DNA of 35,802 nucleotides from Oceanobacillus polygoni (GTDB lineage: Bacteria > Bacillota > Bacilli > Bacillales > Amphibacillaceae). A program made the position numbers and the translations under genes. The notes under the pieces are model-generated. The model was not told the DNA's origin and ran no database searches. It saw only the letters and a list, made by a program, of their open reading frames with translations. This document shows, one piece after another, positions 8,517-20,762 of this stretch; within the stretch, counting starts at the first letter, position 1; every line of letters starts with the position of its first letter. The DNA lies in the NCBI RefSeq assembly GCF_008304605.1, contig NZ_PIJY01000011.1, positions 1 to 35,802 of the forward strand, written 5' to 3'.

Positions 8517-9101
8517 TTAATTTCTGCTAGCTTCATATGCTAAAATTTTATCCTCTTGCAGCAAGGTTAATGCAATATCATCCCAGCCATTCAATAGCTT
8601 TTCCTTATGATATTCTGGAATATCAAAGGTTATGACATTCCCTTTTTCATCTGAAATCTGTTGGTTTAGCAAATCAACATGTAATACAAATTGAGAATCT
8701 GTTGCTTCTTGCATCCACTCATTAAGTTGCTCTTCTTCCATTTTAATTGGAATAATTCCATTTTTCAATGCATTATTGTAGAAGATATCAGCAAAACTTG
8801 GTGCAAGAATAACCTTAAAGCCAAAGTCTGTCAACGCCCATGGCGCGTGTTCTCTTGAAGATCCACAGCCAAAATTCTCACCAGCTAGTAAAATCGATGA
8901 ATTTTTGTATGCTTGCTGATTTAATGTAAAATCTTCTCGTGGATTTCCGTCATCATCAAATCGCCAGTTATAAAATAAAAACTCCCCAAATCCTGTACGC
9001 TCAATGCGTTTCAAAAACTGCTTCGGTATAATTTGGTCGGTATCCACATTTGAACGGTCTAACGGATATACCAATCCTTTATGCTCTTGAATTGCTTCCA
9101 T
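8517..9101 (-). CDS. leuD: 3-isopropylmalate dehydratase small subunit
   Basis: Swivelling domain of isopropylmalate isomerase, which pairs with LeuC to convert 2- to 3-isopropylmalate in leucine synthesis. At 194 aa it has the normal length. It shows the N-terminal DRSNVDTDQIIPKQFL segment (15-30) and the substrate-loop GCGSSREHAPWAL (78-90). The ATG at 9101 follows leuC by 13 bases with a GAGG-containing site, and the gene is 23 bases ahead of ilvA. Confidence 0.97.
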   Translation of the reverse strand: MEAIQEHKGLVYPLDRSNVDTDQIIPKQFLKRIERTGFGEFLFYNWRFDDDGNPREDFTLNQQAYKNSSILLAGENFGCGSSREHAPWALTDFGFKVILAPSFADIFYNNALKNGIIPIKMEEEQLNEWMQEATDSQFVLHVDLLNQQISDEKGNVITFDIPEYHKEKLLNGWDDIALTLLQEDKILAYEASRN

Positions 9102-9114
9102 TGTACCTCATCTC

Positions 9115-10521
9115 CTAGCTAAGTACTCCTGCAAAGTTACGTACATCTACAAATCGTCCTTCAATTGCTGCGGCTGCTGCCATTTCTGGACTAACAAGAT
9201 GCGTACGTGCCCCATTTCCTTGTCTACCTTCAAAGTTACGATTCGAAGTGGAAGCACAACGTCCTCCAGCTGGAACAATATCATCATTCATTCCAAGACA
9301 CATACTACACCCTGATTCTCGCCATTCAAATCCTGCTTCCGTAAAAACTTTATCCAAGCCAGCTTCTTCAGCTTGTAATTTTACACTAAAGGAACCAGGA
9401 ACGACGATTGCTTTAATATGATCCTTCACTTTTCTACCTTTAACAATGGCTGCTGCTTTTTCTAAGTCACCTAATCTTGAGTTTGTGCATGATCCGATAA
9501 ATACGTGATCAATTTCAATAGAAGTAATTGGTTGATTTTCTTCTAGCCCCATATATTCAAGAGCTCGTTTCACATCTTCTTTATGGTCCGAATCGGCAAC
9601 AATTGGTGTATTCCCACCAACAGGTACACACATCCCAGGATTTGTCCCCCACGTAACTTGCGGTTCAATTTCATCCGCATGAATGGTTACGGTGTGATCA
9701 TACGTAGCACCTTCGTCTGTTGCTAATGCAAGCCATTCTTCTGCTGCTTTTTCGAATGCGTCCCCTTTAGGAACATATTCTCTTCCCTCTAAATAATCAA
9801 TCGTCTTCTGGTCCGGGCTGATCAATCCTGCCCTTGCCCCTGCTTCAATGGACATATTACAAATGGTCATCCGACCTTCCATGGACAAGTTACGAATTGC
9901 GTCACCTGTATATTCCATGACATACCCTGTACCAAAACGAACACCGAATTTTGCAATAATCGCTAGAATTAAATCCTTTGCAGTTACACCTGGACCGAGA
10001 TCACCAATAACTTTAACATTTAATGATTTTGGACGCTCTTGCCAAATCGTCTGTGTTGCAAGTACATGCTCAACCTCACTCGTACCAATTCCGAAAGCTA
10101 ATGCACCAAATGCACCATGTGTGGAAGTATGACTATCTCCACATACGATCGTCTTTCCTGGTTGCGTCAACCCTAGCTGTGGTCCAATTACATGAACAAT
10201 CCCTTGATCCGGATGAAACATATCTGCAAGCTTGATTCCAAAATCGGCACAATTCTGCTTTAATGTTTCCATTTGCTTTTTAGAAATCTCATCTTTGACA
10301 ACGTGTCGATTTTTAGTTGGCACATTGTGATCCATCGTAGCAAATGTCAAATCAGGGCGACGAACCTTGCGATTGGTCAAACGCAGTCCTTCAAAAGCCT
10401 GTGGCGATGTTACTTCATGAACAAGGTGCTGGTCAATATAGAGAAGGTCTGGTTTTCCCTCTTCTTGGTGTACCACATGCTTCTTCCATATTTTATCAAC
10501 GACTGTTTCCGGTTTTCCCAT
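9115..10521 (-). CDS. leuC: 3-isopropylmalate dehydratase large subunit
   Basis: Aconitase-family subunit carrying the [4Fe-4S] cluster of isopropylmalate isomerase. The 468-aa length is typical. The three cluster ligands are Cys345 (in IGSCTNSR) and Cys405 and Cys408 (in GCSMCLGMN). Other family motifs include MDHNVPT (63-69) and [11 protein letters not shown] (127-137). It starts 18 bases after leuB ends and is followed directly by its partner leuD. Confidence 0.97.
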   Translation of the reverse strand: MGKPETVVDKIWKKHVVHQEEGKPDLLYIDQHLVHEVTSPQAFEGLRLTNRKVRRPDLTFATMDHNVPTKNRHVVKDEISKKQMETLKQNCADFGIKLADMFHPDQGIVHVIGPQLGLTQPGKTIVCGDSHTSTHGAFGALAFGIGTSEVEHVLATQTIWQERPKSLNVKVIGDLGPGVTAKDLILAIIAKFGVRFGTGYVMEYTGDAIRNLSMEGRMTICNMSIEAGARAGLISPDQKTIDYLEGREYVPKGDAFEKAAEEWLALATDEGATYDHTVTIHADEIEPQVTWGTNPGMCVPVGGNTPIVADSDHKEDVKRALEYMGLEENQPITSIEIDHVFIGSCTNSRLGDLEKAAAIVKGRKVKDHIKAIVVPGSFSVKLQAEEAGLDKVFTEAGFEWRESGCSMCLGMNDDIVPAGGRCASTSNRNFEGRQGNGARTHLVSPEMAAAAAIEGRFVDVRNFAGVLS

Positions 10522-10539
10522 TTTCTAACACCTCACTCT

Positions 10540-11646
10540 TTAAACGTACATATTGCAAATTGAATCTGAAATACTTTTAGTAGTTAAATTCTCTAATACG
10601 ATTTCTGTTATTTTTTTAGTTCCTACCTGTTTTCCATTTTTAATATGCAAATCTGCCGTGTGATAACCTTGTTCAAGACACTCATTTACTGCTCTTTCAA
10701 TCTCAGAAGCTTCCTCTTCCAATCCAAAAGAGAAACGAAGCATCAATGCTGCAGATAAAATCATTCCAAGTGGATTAGCAATCCCTTTTCCTGCAATATC
10801 AGGAGCAGATCCGTGAACTGGCTCATACATTCCAACACCGTCAGTCCTAAGACTAGCAGATGGCAGCATTCCTAGTGATCCAGTTAATACAGATGCTTCA
10901 TCACTTAAAATATCTCCAAATAGATTTTCAGTTACAATCACATCAAATTGATTTGGCTGTGTAATCAATTTCATCGCAGCTGCATCTACTAATAAGTGCT
11001 CTACTGTAACATCTGGATAATCCTGCTTTTTTTCCTCAACAATTTCTCTCCACATACGGCTCGACTCTAACACATTCGCTTTATCCACCGAAGTTAAATG
11101 CTTTTTCCTAATACTCGCACTTTGGAAGCCTTTATCTATAATTCGTTCCATCTCTGTCCGCTTATAGTAAAGTGTATCAACGACAGCATTCCCATTTTCT
11201 CTTCGTTCGCTAGGTTCGCCAAAGTATAAACCACCAGTTAATTCACGGACAATCAAAATATCACTGTCTTTTATGATTTCTTCTTTTAGTGGAGAAGCAT
11301 GTAACAGAGGTGCAAATCCTTTTACCGGACGAATATTCGCGAATAATCCGAGTGTTTTACGAATACCTAACAAGCCCTTCTCTGGTCGTAGGTGAGCCGG
11401 ATTCGAATCCCACTTTGGACCTCCGACTGCACCAAGCAAAACCGCATCTGCATTGTTGCAAGCTTGTATTGTATCTTCTGGTAACGGCGTATTGTACGTA
11501 TCAATAGCACTTCCGCCAATTGCATGCTCATTGAAAGTAAAGTGATGATTATATTCAGCTGCAATTGCCTGTAACACAGCTTTAGCAGAATCCATAATTT
11601 CTTTTCCAATACCATCACCAGGAAGTAAAATGATTTGCTTATCCAT
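10540..11646 (-). CDS. leuB: 3-isopropylmalate dehydrogenase
   Basis: NAD-dependent oxidative decarboxylation of 3-isopropylmalate, third step of leucine synthesis. At 368 aa it shows the N-terminal LPGDGIGKE (8-16), the LLGAVGGPKWD segment (around 70), the metal-binding NLFGDILSDEAS region and EPVHGSAPDIAGKG near the adenine site. A short tail after the usual end (about ten residues) is ordinary variation. Its AAAGGAGG ribosome site lies just outside an interspersed repeat that separates it from leuA by 280 bases. Confidence 0.97.
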   Translation of the reverse strand: MDKQIILLPGDGIGKEIMDSAKAVLQAIAAEYNHHFTFNEHAIGGSAIDTYNTPLPEDTIQACNNADAVLLGAVGGPKWDSNPAHLRPEKGLLGIRKTLGLFANIRPVKGFAPLLHASPLKEEIIKDSDILIVRELTGGLYFGEPSERRENGNAVVDTLYYKRTEMERIIDKGFQSASIRKKHLTSVDKANVLESSRMWREIVEEKKQDYPDVTVEHLLVDAAAMKLITQPNQFDVIVTENLFGDILSDEASVLTGSLGMLPSASLRTDGVGMYEPVHGSAPDIAGKGIANPLGMILSAALMLRFSFGLEEEASEIERAVNECLEQGYHTADLHIKNGKQVGTKKITEIVLENLTTKSISDSICNMYV

Positions 11647-11659
11647 ACTCGAGGGCCTC

Positions 11660-11926
11660 CTTTTTAAAGTATTATTTTTTGAGAAAGCTCGCGCCCGCTT
11701 TAAATTACCGCAGTAGAAACGGGCGCTTCCGCTTTTGGTTATTACGTCCAGCTCCAGCGCCCAGCGACTAGCGAGACTTCCCTCGCCTTCGTACGATAAG
11801 TCAACATCGACTCCCTACGGTCGCCGTGTTTCCTTTATCTCCTACGTAGGAATGTTCGACCCGTCGAACCACCCCAAAGTTCGGGGCGCAGTCCGTACGT
11901 CGCTAACCGGGCGCTTGCGCTTTTGG

Positions 11927-11935
<9 letters not shown>
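11660..11935. repeat. Interspersed palindrome-rich repeat between leuB and leuA
   Basis: About 270 bases, markedly GC-richer than the flanks, fill the leuA-leuB gap. A roughly 27-bp sequence recurs as near-identical direct repeats at 11718-11743 and 11905-11931 (core GGGCGCTTSCGCTTTTGGTTATT). Between them are short palindromes, for example TCCTACGTAGGA and TTCGACGGGTCGAA. A second partial copy of the head (about 11680-11743) can fold by GCGCCCG/CGGGCGC pairing. This resembles the small non-coding intergenic repeats dispersed in Bacillaceae genomes; that family link is from memory and needs a genome count. The leuA stop codon (11927-11929) lies inside the repeat. Confidence 0.75.
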
Positions 11936-14549
<2,614 letters not shown>

Positions 14550-14620
14550 TTAACACACAAGATTATTTGTTTTAAATCTGAACCCTTACAAAAATCAGTC
14601 AATTATAGTTTGTTTTCAAT

Positions 14621-15139
14621 TTAGATGGATAACGAATTAAGTTCTGTTACCTGCTCTGGTTGCTGTCCTCTTAGGAATGCTGTAACACCTGTTTTCGTTA
14701 ATTCCTTTATGCCATAAGGTCTGAGTAATGCAATAAGTGCATCTACTTTATCAGGACGTCCTGTAACTTGGATAATTAAGCTGTCCTTACTTACATCAAT
14801 GACAGATGCTCTAAACGGAGTAATAATCCCCTGAATTTCAGCTCTTGTTTGTCCCGTACTGACGACCTTAATGAGTGCTAATTCTCTTGCAACCATTGCT
14901 TTATCTGATATGTCGGATACTTTTAATACATCAATTTGTTTGTTTAATTGCTTTGTCAGCTGTTCTAATTTCTGATCATCGCTGACTTCTACAACAAATG
15001 TCATTTTAGAGACACCCTCTACTTCAGATGCTCCAACTGAAATACTTTCAATGTTAAACTGGCGTCTGTTGAGCATTCCCGTAATCCGGTTCAGAACCCC
15101 ACCACGATCCTGAACCGTAGCTGTTATGATTCGTTTCAT
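14621..15139 (-). CDS. ilvH: Acetolactate synthase small (regulatory) subunit
   Basis: Regulatory partner of IlvB that confers valine sensitivity and stimulates catalysis. The 172-aa protein carries an N-terminal ACT domain (about 4-78, with the effector-site segment [16 protein letters not shown]) and the conserved C-terminal ALS small-subunit domain. The ATG overlaps the ilvB stop by four bases (ATGA), the usual coupled arrangement for two subunits of one enzyme. Confidence 0.97.
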   Translation of the reverse strand: MKRIITATVQDRGGVLNRITGMLNRRQFNIESISVGASEVEGVSKMTFVVEVSDDQKLEQLTKQLNKQIDVLKVSDISDKAMVARELALIKVVSTGQTRAEIQGIITPFRASVIDVSKDSLIIQVTGRPDKVDALIALLRPYGIKELTKTGVTAFLRGQQPEQVTELNSLSI

Positions 15140-16857
15140 TTTGTCACCCCAACCATCTCATGAATTCCTTTTCCTGGTGCGATCATCGGATAGACACAAG
15201 TTTGTCGTACAACGCGGAAGTCAGCAACCACCGGACCATCATAAGCGAAGATTTCTTGTAATGTTGGGATTACATCTGCTTCCTGATCAACTTTCACACC
15301 GCGGACACCATAGCTTTCTGCCAATTTCACAAAGTCCGGATTTTCAGAAAGCAATGATTCCGAATATCGTTCTTCATAAAAGCTTTCCTGCCATTGTCGC
15401 ACCATTCCTAACGCCTCGTTATTCACGATAATCACTTTTACAGGAAGGTTTCTTTGCTTGATTACAGATAATTCCTGTAGCGTCATTTGGAACCCACCGT
15501 CACCAACAATCGAAACAACTAGATCATTTGGCCTTCCAAGCTGTGCACCGACTGCTGCTGGGAAACCGAAGCCCATCGTACCAAGTCCACCTGAAGTTAC
15601 CCAATTATTTGGCTTATCGAATTTATAGAACTGCGCTGCCCACATTTGATGCTGACCTACATCCGTAGTAACAATCGCTTCACCATTGGATATATTGTAT
15701 ATTTGCTCAATCAGCCATTGTGGTGATATTGGTGCATCTGTACGTTCATACCACAGTGGATAATCCTGCTTGTTTTTCGTCAGCTTCTCAAACCATTCGA
15801 AGTTATTTTGCATTTCAATTTTACTGTCTAATAATGCAATCAAAGCCTTCTTCGCATCAGCTACAACCGGAATATCTGTTTTAATATTTTTTCCAATTTC
15901 TGCTGGGTCGATATCGATATGTGCAACTTTTGCGTTTGGAGCAAAGTCTACAATCTTTCCAGTTAATCGATCATCAAACCTCGCGCCAATATTGATTAGC
16001 AAATCGCATTCGTAAATTGCCATATTCGCTGCATATGTTCCGTGCATCCCTGCCATCCCTAGTGAAAGCTCATTCGTACCTGGGAATGTTCCTAGACCGA
16101 GAAGCGTGGTCGTAACAGGAAGCTTATATTTTTCAGCAAATTGCTTCAACTCCTTTGAAGCATCTGCAAACAATGTACCTGCACCTGCTAGCAGCAGTGG
16201 ACGCTTTGCACGACTTAAGGCTTCCGCGAGCTTAACAATCTGTAATGGATTCGGGTTAATTGTCGGTTGATAACCTGGTAAATAAAAATCATCTTCAAAA
16301 TCATTTAACGTAATATTCGCTGAAATATTTTTCGGTATATCAATAACGACTGGACCTGGCCTTCCTGTAGTTGCTATATGAAATGCCTCTTTAACAATTC
16401 TTGGCAAGTCAGAAACGTCGCTAACCTGGTAATTATACTTCGTTATTGGGGTTGTGATTCCCATTACATCTGCTTCTTGAAAAGCATCCGTTCCAATTAC
16501 GTTTTTAGCTACCTGACCAGTAAAGATAACGAGTGGTAGTGAATCCATCATTGCATCCGTAATTCCTGTTATTAAATTCGTTGCACCTGGACCTGATGTC
16601 GCTAATACCACTCCAGGCTTTCCAGTAACACGTGCATAACCTTCTGCTGCATGTATGGATCCCTGCTCATGACGTGATAATACATGCTCAAAAGGGGTAT
16701 CATTGCGGTACAATGCATCATAAATCGGTAATACTGCTCCACCCGGATAACCGAATATTGTGTCTACATTGGCATCAACTAACGTTTTAATTAATAAATC
16801 AGCACCTGTTATCAACTTTCCCTTCATTTCCACTTCGTGACTAGCCTCAACTTTCAC
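15136..16857 (-). CDS. ilvB: Acetolactate synthase large (catalytic) subunit
   Basis: TPP-dependent condensation of pyruvate with pyruvate or 2-oxobutyrate, first common step of branched-chain synthesis. The 573-aa protein shows the N-terminal PYR domain ([16 protein letters not shown], then [14 protein letters not shown] with the catalytic Glu), a central FAD-binding region and the C-terminal TPP motif beginning GDGGFQM and ending with the NN pair. The start is a GTG at 16857, chosen because GAGGAGGT lies seven bases upstream. It is the first gene after the T-box leader. Confidence 0.97.
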   Translation of the reverse strand: MKVEASHEVEMKGKLITGADLLIKTLVDANVDTIFGYPGGAVLPIYDALYRNDTPFEHVLSRHEQGSIHAAEGYARVTGKPGVVLATSGPGATNLITGITDAMMDSLPLVIFTGQVAKNVIGTDAFQEADVMGITTPITKYNYQVSDVSDLPRIVKEAFHIATTGRPGPVVIDIPKNISANITLNDFEDDFYLPGYQPTINPNPLQIVKLAEALSRAKRPLLLAGAGTLFADASKELKQFAEKYKLPVTTTLLGLGTFPGTNELSLGMAGMHGTYAANMAIYECDLLINIGARFDDRLTGKIVDFAPNAKVAHIDIDPAEIGKNIKTDIPVVADAKKALIALLDSKIEMQNNFEWFEKLTKNKQDYPLWYERTDAPISPQWLIEQIYNISNGEAIVTTDVGQHQMWAAQFYKFDKPNNWVTSGGLGTMGFGFPAAVGAQLGRPNDLVVSIVGDGGFQMTLQELSVIKQRNLPVKVIIVNNEALGMVRQWQESFYEERYSESLLSENPDFVKLAESYGVRGVKVDQEADVIPTLQEIFAYDGPVVADFRVVRQTCVYPMIAPGKGIHEMVGVTK

Positions 16858-16899
16858 TACTGCTACCTCCTCTATTCATATTAATTATTTAGAAAACTT

Positions 16900-16973
16900 G
16901 GCATTCAGCATGCTGTTGGATGAATGCCTCAGTTGCACTTCCGCTGGAAGGATAGTATAAACTTCTTCCAGCG
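16900..16973 (-). promoter_or_regulatory. Two extra hairpins between the T-box terminator and ilvB
   Basis: After the T-box terminator the leader can form two more stems: a 9-bp perfect stem (16942-16950 / 16965-16973, CGCTGGAAG) and an 8-bp stem (16900-16907 / 16921-16928, GGCATTCA). Neither has a strong U-run. They may protect or process the mRNA 5' end, or influence readthrough. Confidence 0.5.
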
Positions 16974-17405
16974 AAAAAAGACCCTTCTCTCCCCATAATC
17001 TGCATAACATCAGAATTATTGGGGAGAAAAGAGTCCTCTTTTCACGGTACCACCCATGTTCATAGCATCCTCACGAATACTACCTTGGCAGGCTGACAAA
17101 CAGCCCACTTGGATAACAGGTACAAAATGAAGCACCTGACCGAATCTAATAAAAGCTTGGTATAGGATATCTGTTCCTATGCTCTGTTCAAAACGGCACT
17201 CAGAGAAGATGTCAGAACAATATGTACTTCTGGGCTTCCAGCAACCCCAGCTCTCTGTGAATACATGTGGCATGTTCCTTTTTTCTCGTCATCGAGTTGT
17301 TGTATTTAGTTTTAAATCAACAATTACAAGATTATGAAAATTCACAGTAACAAACATAAGTCGTTATTCAGAAAAATAGGTTTGTTAATTGAATTCTTGA
17401 TATTG
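16974..17405 (-). promoter_or_regulatory. T-box leader of the ilv-leu operon
   Basis: tRNA-sensing riboswitch that allows readthrough when the cognate tRNA is uncharged. The T-box core GGGTGGTACCGTG is at 17043-17056 (minus strand). The stem I apical region, containing AGAGAG and GCTG features, is at 17230-17257. A terminator (stem 16980-16994 / 17021-17036, then six U residues) competes with the antiterminator. Stem I pairing (GAGAA with TTCTC, GAAC with GTTC) leaves ATC (17208-17210, isoleucine) in the specifier loop; CTC (17203-17205, leucine) is the alternative and would match B. subtilis. I am sure of the class, not of the codon. Confidence 0.95.
17363..17377. promoter_or_regulatory. Possible CodY box in the ilvB leader start
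   Basis: GTTATTCAGAAAAAT matches 11 of 15 CodY consensus positions, including the TTCAGAA core, and lies about 28-42 bases downstream of the predicted ilvB transcription start. A roadblock position would be plausible, but the match is weak. Confidence 0.3.
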
Positions 17406-17411
17406 CGGTCA

Positions 17412-17440
17412 ATCATATAATGTTTTTCGTGAAGAGTCAA
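17412..17440 (-). promoter_or_regulatory. Sigma-A promoter of the ilv-leu operon
   Basis: Minus strand TTGACT (17435-17440) and TATGAT (17412-17417) are separated by exactly 17 bp. Transcription would start near 17405, giving a leader of about 550 nt before ilvB that contains the whole T-box. Confidence 0.85.
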
Positions 17441-17542
17441 GGGGTTCCCACAAGTTTTTTGATAATTTTATTTTATCCGTCTTTTTGTATGCGTTTACAA
17501 TATTGAATCTTCATGGCATTACAGAATTGTAAATTTTTTATT

Positions 17543-17585
17543 AAAAAAAGCTCTATCATCTGGTTTTCTAAACAGACGATAGAGC
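17543..17585 (-). terminator. Terminator of ilvD
   Basis: A 13-bp stem (17550-17562 / 17573-17585, one G-U pair) is followed on the minus strand by seven U residues, seven bases past the ilvD stop. It separates ilvD from the T-box-controlled operon downstream. Confidence 0.9.
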
Positions 17586-17591
17586 AATTCG

Positions 17592-19274
17592 TTATTTATT
17601 CAAATAATCTGTGACAGCACCTTTGGAAGAACAAGAAACATTATGTGCGTATTTGCCAAGTATCCCTTTACTGTACAACGGTGGAGCTACCCAGTCTTTG
17701 CGACGTCTTTCCAATTCTTCGTCTGAAAGATCGACTGATATTACTTTTTCACTCGAATCTATTGTTACCATGTCACCTTCTTGTAAGAGTGCGATCGGAC
17801 CACCTACTTGTGCTTCTGGTGATATATGACCAACTACTAGCCCGTGTGTACCACCAGAAAATCTACCATCCGTCAACAGGGCAACGGACTCTCCCTTCCC
17901 TTTACCAACAAGAATACTAGATATGGAAAGCATTTCAGGCATACCTGGACCACCTTTTGGTCCAACATAACGGATAACAAGTACATCTCCATCATTAATT
18001 TCATTCGCCATTACAGCTGCAGTAGCTTCTTTTTCTGTATCGAATACACGTGCAGGTCCTGTATGACGTGTGACTTTCACCCCAGAAACTTTGGCAACCG
18101 CTCCTGTTGGCGATAAGTTCCCTTTTAGAACAATAAGTGGGCCATCTTCCCGTTTTGGATTCTCAAAAGGCATAATTACTTCTTGTCCTTCTGTGAGCGA
18201 AGGTGCATCCGCAAGGTTTTCAGCAATTGTTTTTCCAGTTATCGTTAAACAATCCCCATGTAGATAGCCGCTTTCAAGAAGCAATTTCATTACAGCTTGT
18301 ACACCACCAACACGGTGTAAATCTTGCATGACAAATCGTCCACTCGGTTTCAAATCAGCAAGATGCGGTACTTTTTCCTGCATTCGATTAAAGTCATCGA
18401 TTGTTAAATCTACTTCTGCTGCATGTGCAATTGCAAGCAAATGAAGAATAGCATTTGTTGAGCCTCCAAGAGCCATCACAACTGTAATTGCATTTTCAAA
18501 TGCTTCTTTTGTCATAATATCTTTCGGATAAATATCGTTTTCCAACATCGAATAAACAGCTTGTCCAGCAGCTTTTACATCTTCTGCCTTCTCAGCCGAT
18601 TCTGCGGGGTTAGAAGAACTTCCAGGCAGACTCATCCCCATTGCTTCTACAGCTGATGCCATTGTATTTGCCGTGTACATTCCTCCACATGCACCAGCAC
18701 CTGGGCATGCACTACATTCAATTGCTTTTAATTCGTTATCATCAATATCACCATTATTGTGCTTACCAACACCTTCAAACACGGAGACAATATCAATATC
18801 TTTCCCTCGATGTGATCCAGGTGCAATCGTACCTCCATAAACAAAAACAGCAGGAACATTCGAATTAGCGATCGCAATCATACATCCCGGGATATTCTTA
18901 TCACAAGCACCAATTGCAACCAGGCCATCTAAGTTCTCTGCACCTACAACCGTTTCAATCGAATCAGCAATCACGTCACGACTTGGTAACGAATATCGCA
19001 TTCCTTGTGTTCCCATTGAAATTCCATCGGACACCGTAATCGTATTAAAAATTAACGGAACACCGCCGGCTTCTCGAACTCCATTTTTGGCACTAACAGC
19101 TAGTTCATCAATATGTATATTACAAGGAGTCACTTCCGCCCAAGTACTTGCTACTCCTACCATCGGCTTTTTAAAATCCTCATCGGTTACACCAACAGCA
19201 CGCAACATTGCACGGTTAGGTGCTCGCATCGTTCCGTCAAAAGCATTACTCTTTATACGCAAATCTTTACTCAT
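17592..19274 (-). CDS. ilvD: Dihydroxy-acid dehydratase
   Basis: Iron-sulfur dehydratase making the 2-oxo acid precursors of valine, leucine and isoleucine. The 560-aa protein has the cluster and active-site cysteine motifs [10 protein letters not shown] and [14 protein letters not shown], plus the C-terminal [11 protein letters not shown] motif. The ATG at 19274 has AAAGGTGG upstream. It precedes the ilvB operon on the same strand, but it has its own promoter (leader about 20 nt, so no T-box) and its own terminator. Its control must therefore differ from ilvBHC-leu. Confidence 0.97.
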   Translation of the reverse strand: MSKDLRIKSNAFDGTMRAPNRAMLRAVGVTDEDFKKPMVGVASTWAEVTPCNIHIDELAVSAKNGVREAGGVPLIFNTITVSDGISMGTQGMRYSLPSRDVIADSIETVVGAENLDGLVAIGACDKNIPGCMIAIANSNVPAVFVYGGTIAPGSHRGKDIDIVSVFEGVGKHNNGDIDDNELKAIECSACPGAGACGGMYTANTMASAVEAMGMSLPGSSSNPAESAEKAEDVKAAGQAVYSMLENDIYPKDIMTKEAFENAITVVMALGGSTNAILHLLAIAHAAEVDLTIDDFNRMQEKVPHLADLKPSGRFVMQDLHRVGGVQAVMKLLLESGYLHGDCLTITGKTIAENLADAPSLTEGQEVIMPFENPKREDGPLIVLKGNLSPTGAVAKVSGVKVTRHTGPARVFDTEKEATAAVMANEINDGDVLVIRYVGPKGGPGMPEMLSISSILVGKGKGESVALLTDGRFSGGTHGLVVGHISPEAQVGGPIALLQEGDMVTIDSSEKVISVDLSDEELERRRKDWVAPPLYSKGILGKYAHNVSCSSKGAVTDYLNK

Positions 19275-19301
19275 TTGGGGTTACCACCTTTCTTTCGAAC
19301 T

Positions 19302-19330
19302 ATTATATGACTAATCTATTTAAACTTCAA
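19302..19330 (-). promoter_or_regulatory. Sigma-A promoter of ilvD
   Basis: Minus strand TTGAAG (19325-19330) and a perfect TATAAT (19302-19307) are spaced 17 bp. The predicted start is about 20 bases before the ilvD start codon, leaving no room for a leader riboswitch. Confidence 0.75.
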
Positions 19331-19381
19331 TCAAATTTTTCAAATTAACCGAAAGTTCACTTCGTTGGGATTTTTTAAACG

Positions 19382-19463
19382 GATTCCCAGAAAATAATTT
19401 CTAATCCCACTACATAAACACATAAAGCGTTTACAAATATTAAACCTCTTTTTCCTGAAAAAT
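19382..19463. promoter_or_regulatory. Possible CodY boxes in the ilvD/serine divergent region
   Basis: Two 11-of-15 matches to the CodY consensus, at 19382-19396 (core CCAGAAAAT) and 19449-19463 (core CCTGAAAAA), lie between the divergent ilvD and aminotransferase-serA promoters. This 327-base region otherwise holds only the two promoters. Evidence is by inspection only. Confidence 0.3.
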
Positions 19464-19481
19464 ATTACTTCACAAAATTTG

Positions 19482-19509
19482 TTGACAACAGTTGTATACT
19501 TGTTATATT
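19482..19509 (+). promoter_or_regulatory. Sigma-A promoter of the aminotransferase-serA operon
   Basis: A perfect TTGACA (19482-19487) and TATATT (19504-19509) are separated by 16 bp, about 90 bases upstream of the aminotransferase start. A short palindrome CAACAGTTG overlaps the spacer and could be an operator. Confidence 0.65.
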
Positions 19510-19601
19510 GAATATCAAATATGGGTTTTTGCATCAATGAAATAATTTCTAAAAATGAATCATTCATGTATGCAAGCTATCCAAAAAAGGAGCAGTGCAA
19601 C

Positions 19602-20762
19602 ATGCTAGCAGATCAGCATTTATTAAGAATACCTGGACCAAGCCCAATTCCACCAAGTGTACAACGGGCTATGAATCAAACGATGATTGGACATCGAGGA
19701 AAAGAAACAAAAGAATTAATGCAACGAATCAAACCAAGGCTAAAGCCAGTTTTTGGAACCGAACAGGACGTGCTAATTGTTTCTGGAAGTGGTACAGCGG
19801 GATTGGAAACGGCTGTTGTTAACACAGTTAAACCAGGTGATGAAGTTCTCGTTATTGTTACTGGCGCTTTCGGTGATCGCTTTGTAAAAATTTGTGAAGC
19901 ATACGGTGTTACGGTACAGCGCTATGATGTAGAGTGGGGTGCAGCATTTGATCCAGCGTACATAAAAGCATACTTACAGGATCATCCAACTATCAAGGCC
20001 GTTTTTGCTACTTATTGTGAAACATCAACTGGGATACTAAACCCGATTCAGGAATTGTGTAAGGCTGTTCACGAACAATCCAATGCGCTTGTGATTGTAG
20101 ATGGTGTCTCCTGTGTTGGTGGAGTTGAAACAGAGGTGGATGCTTGGGGTATTGATTTACTCGTCACAGGTTCACAAAAGGCAATGATGCTTCCAGCAGG
20201 ATTAACTTTTATTACAGTAAGTGAAAAAGCTTGGAAGGTCATTGAGAATAATGAACAAGCTCGTTTCTACTTAGATTTGAGGAAATATCGTAAGAGTCTT
20301 TCCGAAGATTCAACACCATTCACCCCTGCCCTATCCTTATTATTTGGGTTAGATCAAGTATTGAACCTTTTTGAAGAGGAAGGTCTACAAGCTGTTTATA
20401 ATAGACACGAACTGATGAAAAACATGACTCGCTCAGCATTTAAAGCGATGGAGATACCTTTACTTACAGCGGATGACGTGTCATCACCGACTGTTACGGC
20501 AATCAAACCTGCTGATTTCGCTGCAGAGGATTTAAGAAAAGTAATTAAGCGTGAATTTAATTTATCGGTTGCTGGTGGTCAACAACACCTTCAAGGTGAA
20601 ATTTTCCGAATTGGGCATATGGGTTATTGTTCTCCAGCAGATGTATTACAAATCATCGGTATTATGGAAATCGGCATAAAGAAGATTGGTAAAAATATTG
20701 AGTTGGGACAAGGAATGCGTGCTGCTCAGGAAGTCTATCTGCAACAGGAGGTACTTGCATAA
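19602..20762 (+). CDS. Class V aminotransferase (serine/alanine-glyoxylate type), probable serine-pathway enzyme
   Basis: PLP-dependent class V aminotransferase, 386 aa from the ATG at 19602 (AAGGAG nine bases upstream). A longer in-frame start at 19521 has no good site. Visible are RIPGPSPIPPSV at the N-terminus, the SGSGTAGLE motif (61-69), VDGVSCVGG around the PLP Asp, and the Schiff-base Lys193 in TGSQKAMMLP. Its stop overlaps the serA start by one base, so it probably acts in serine synthesis, perhaps aminating phosphohydroxypyruvate. It is not a canonical SerC by sequence; it looks more like serine-pyruvate/glyoxylate or archaeal-type broad aminotransferases. Glycine or glyoxylate metabolism is the alternative. 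Confidence 0.85.
   Translation: MLADQHLLRIPGPSPIPPSVQRAMNQTMIGHRGKETKELMQRIKPRLKPVFGTEQDVLIVSGSGTAGLETAVVNTVKPGDEVLVIVTGAFGDRFVKICEAYGVTVQRYDVEWGAAFDPAYIKAYLQDHPTIKAVFATYCETSTGILNPIQELCKAVHEQSNALVIVDGVSCVGGVETEVDAWGIDLLVTGSQKAMMLPAGLTFITVSEKAWKVIENNEQARFYLDLRKYRKSLSEDSTPFTPALSLLFGLDQVLNLFEEEGLQAVYNRHELMKNMTRSAFKAMEIPLLTADDVSSPTVTAIKPADFAAEDLRKVIKREFNLSVAGGQQHLQGEIFRIGHMGYCSPADVLQIIGIMEIGIKKIGKNIELGQGMRAAQEVYLQQEVLA

Noticed and set aside
17016..17273. 85-codon open frame on the minus strand upstream of ilvB
   Set aside because: It lies entirely within the T-box stem and antiterminator sequence, with no ribosome site; the RNA structure explains the sequence.
19340..19567. 75-codon minus-strand open frame between ilvD and the aminotransferase
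   Set aside because: It covers the divergent promoter region and lacks a ribosome site or recognisable protein features.
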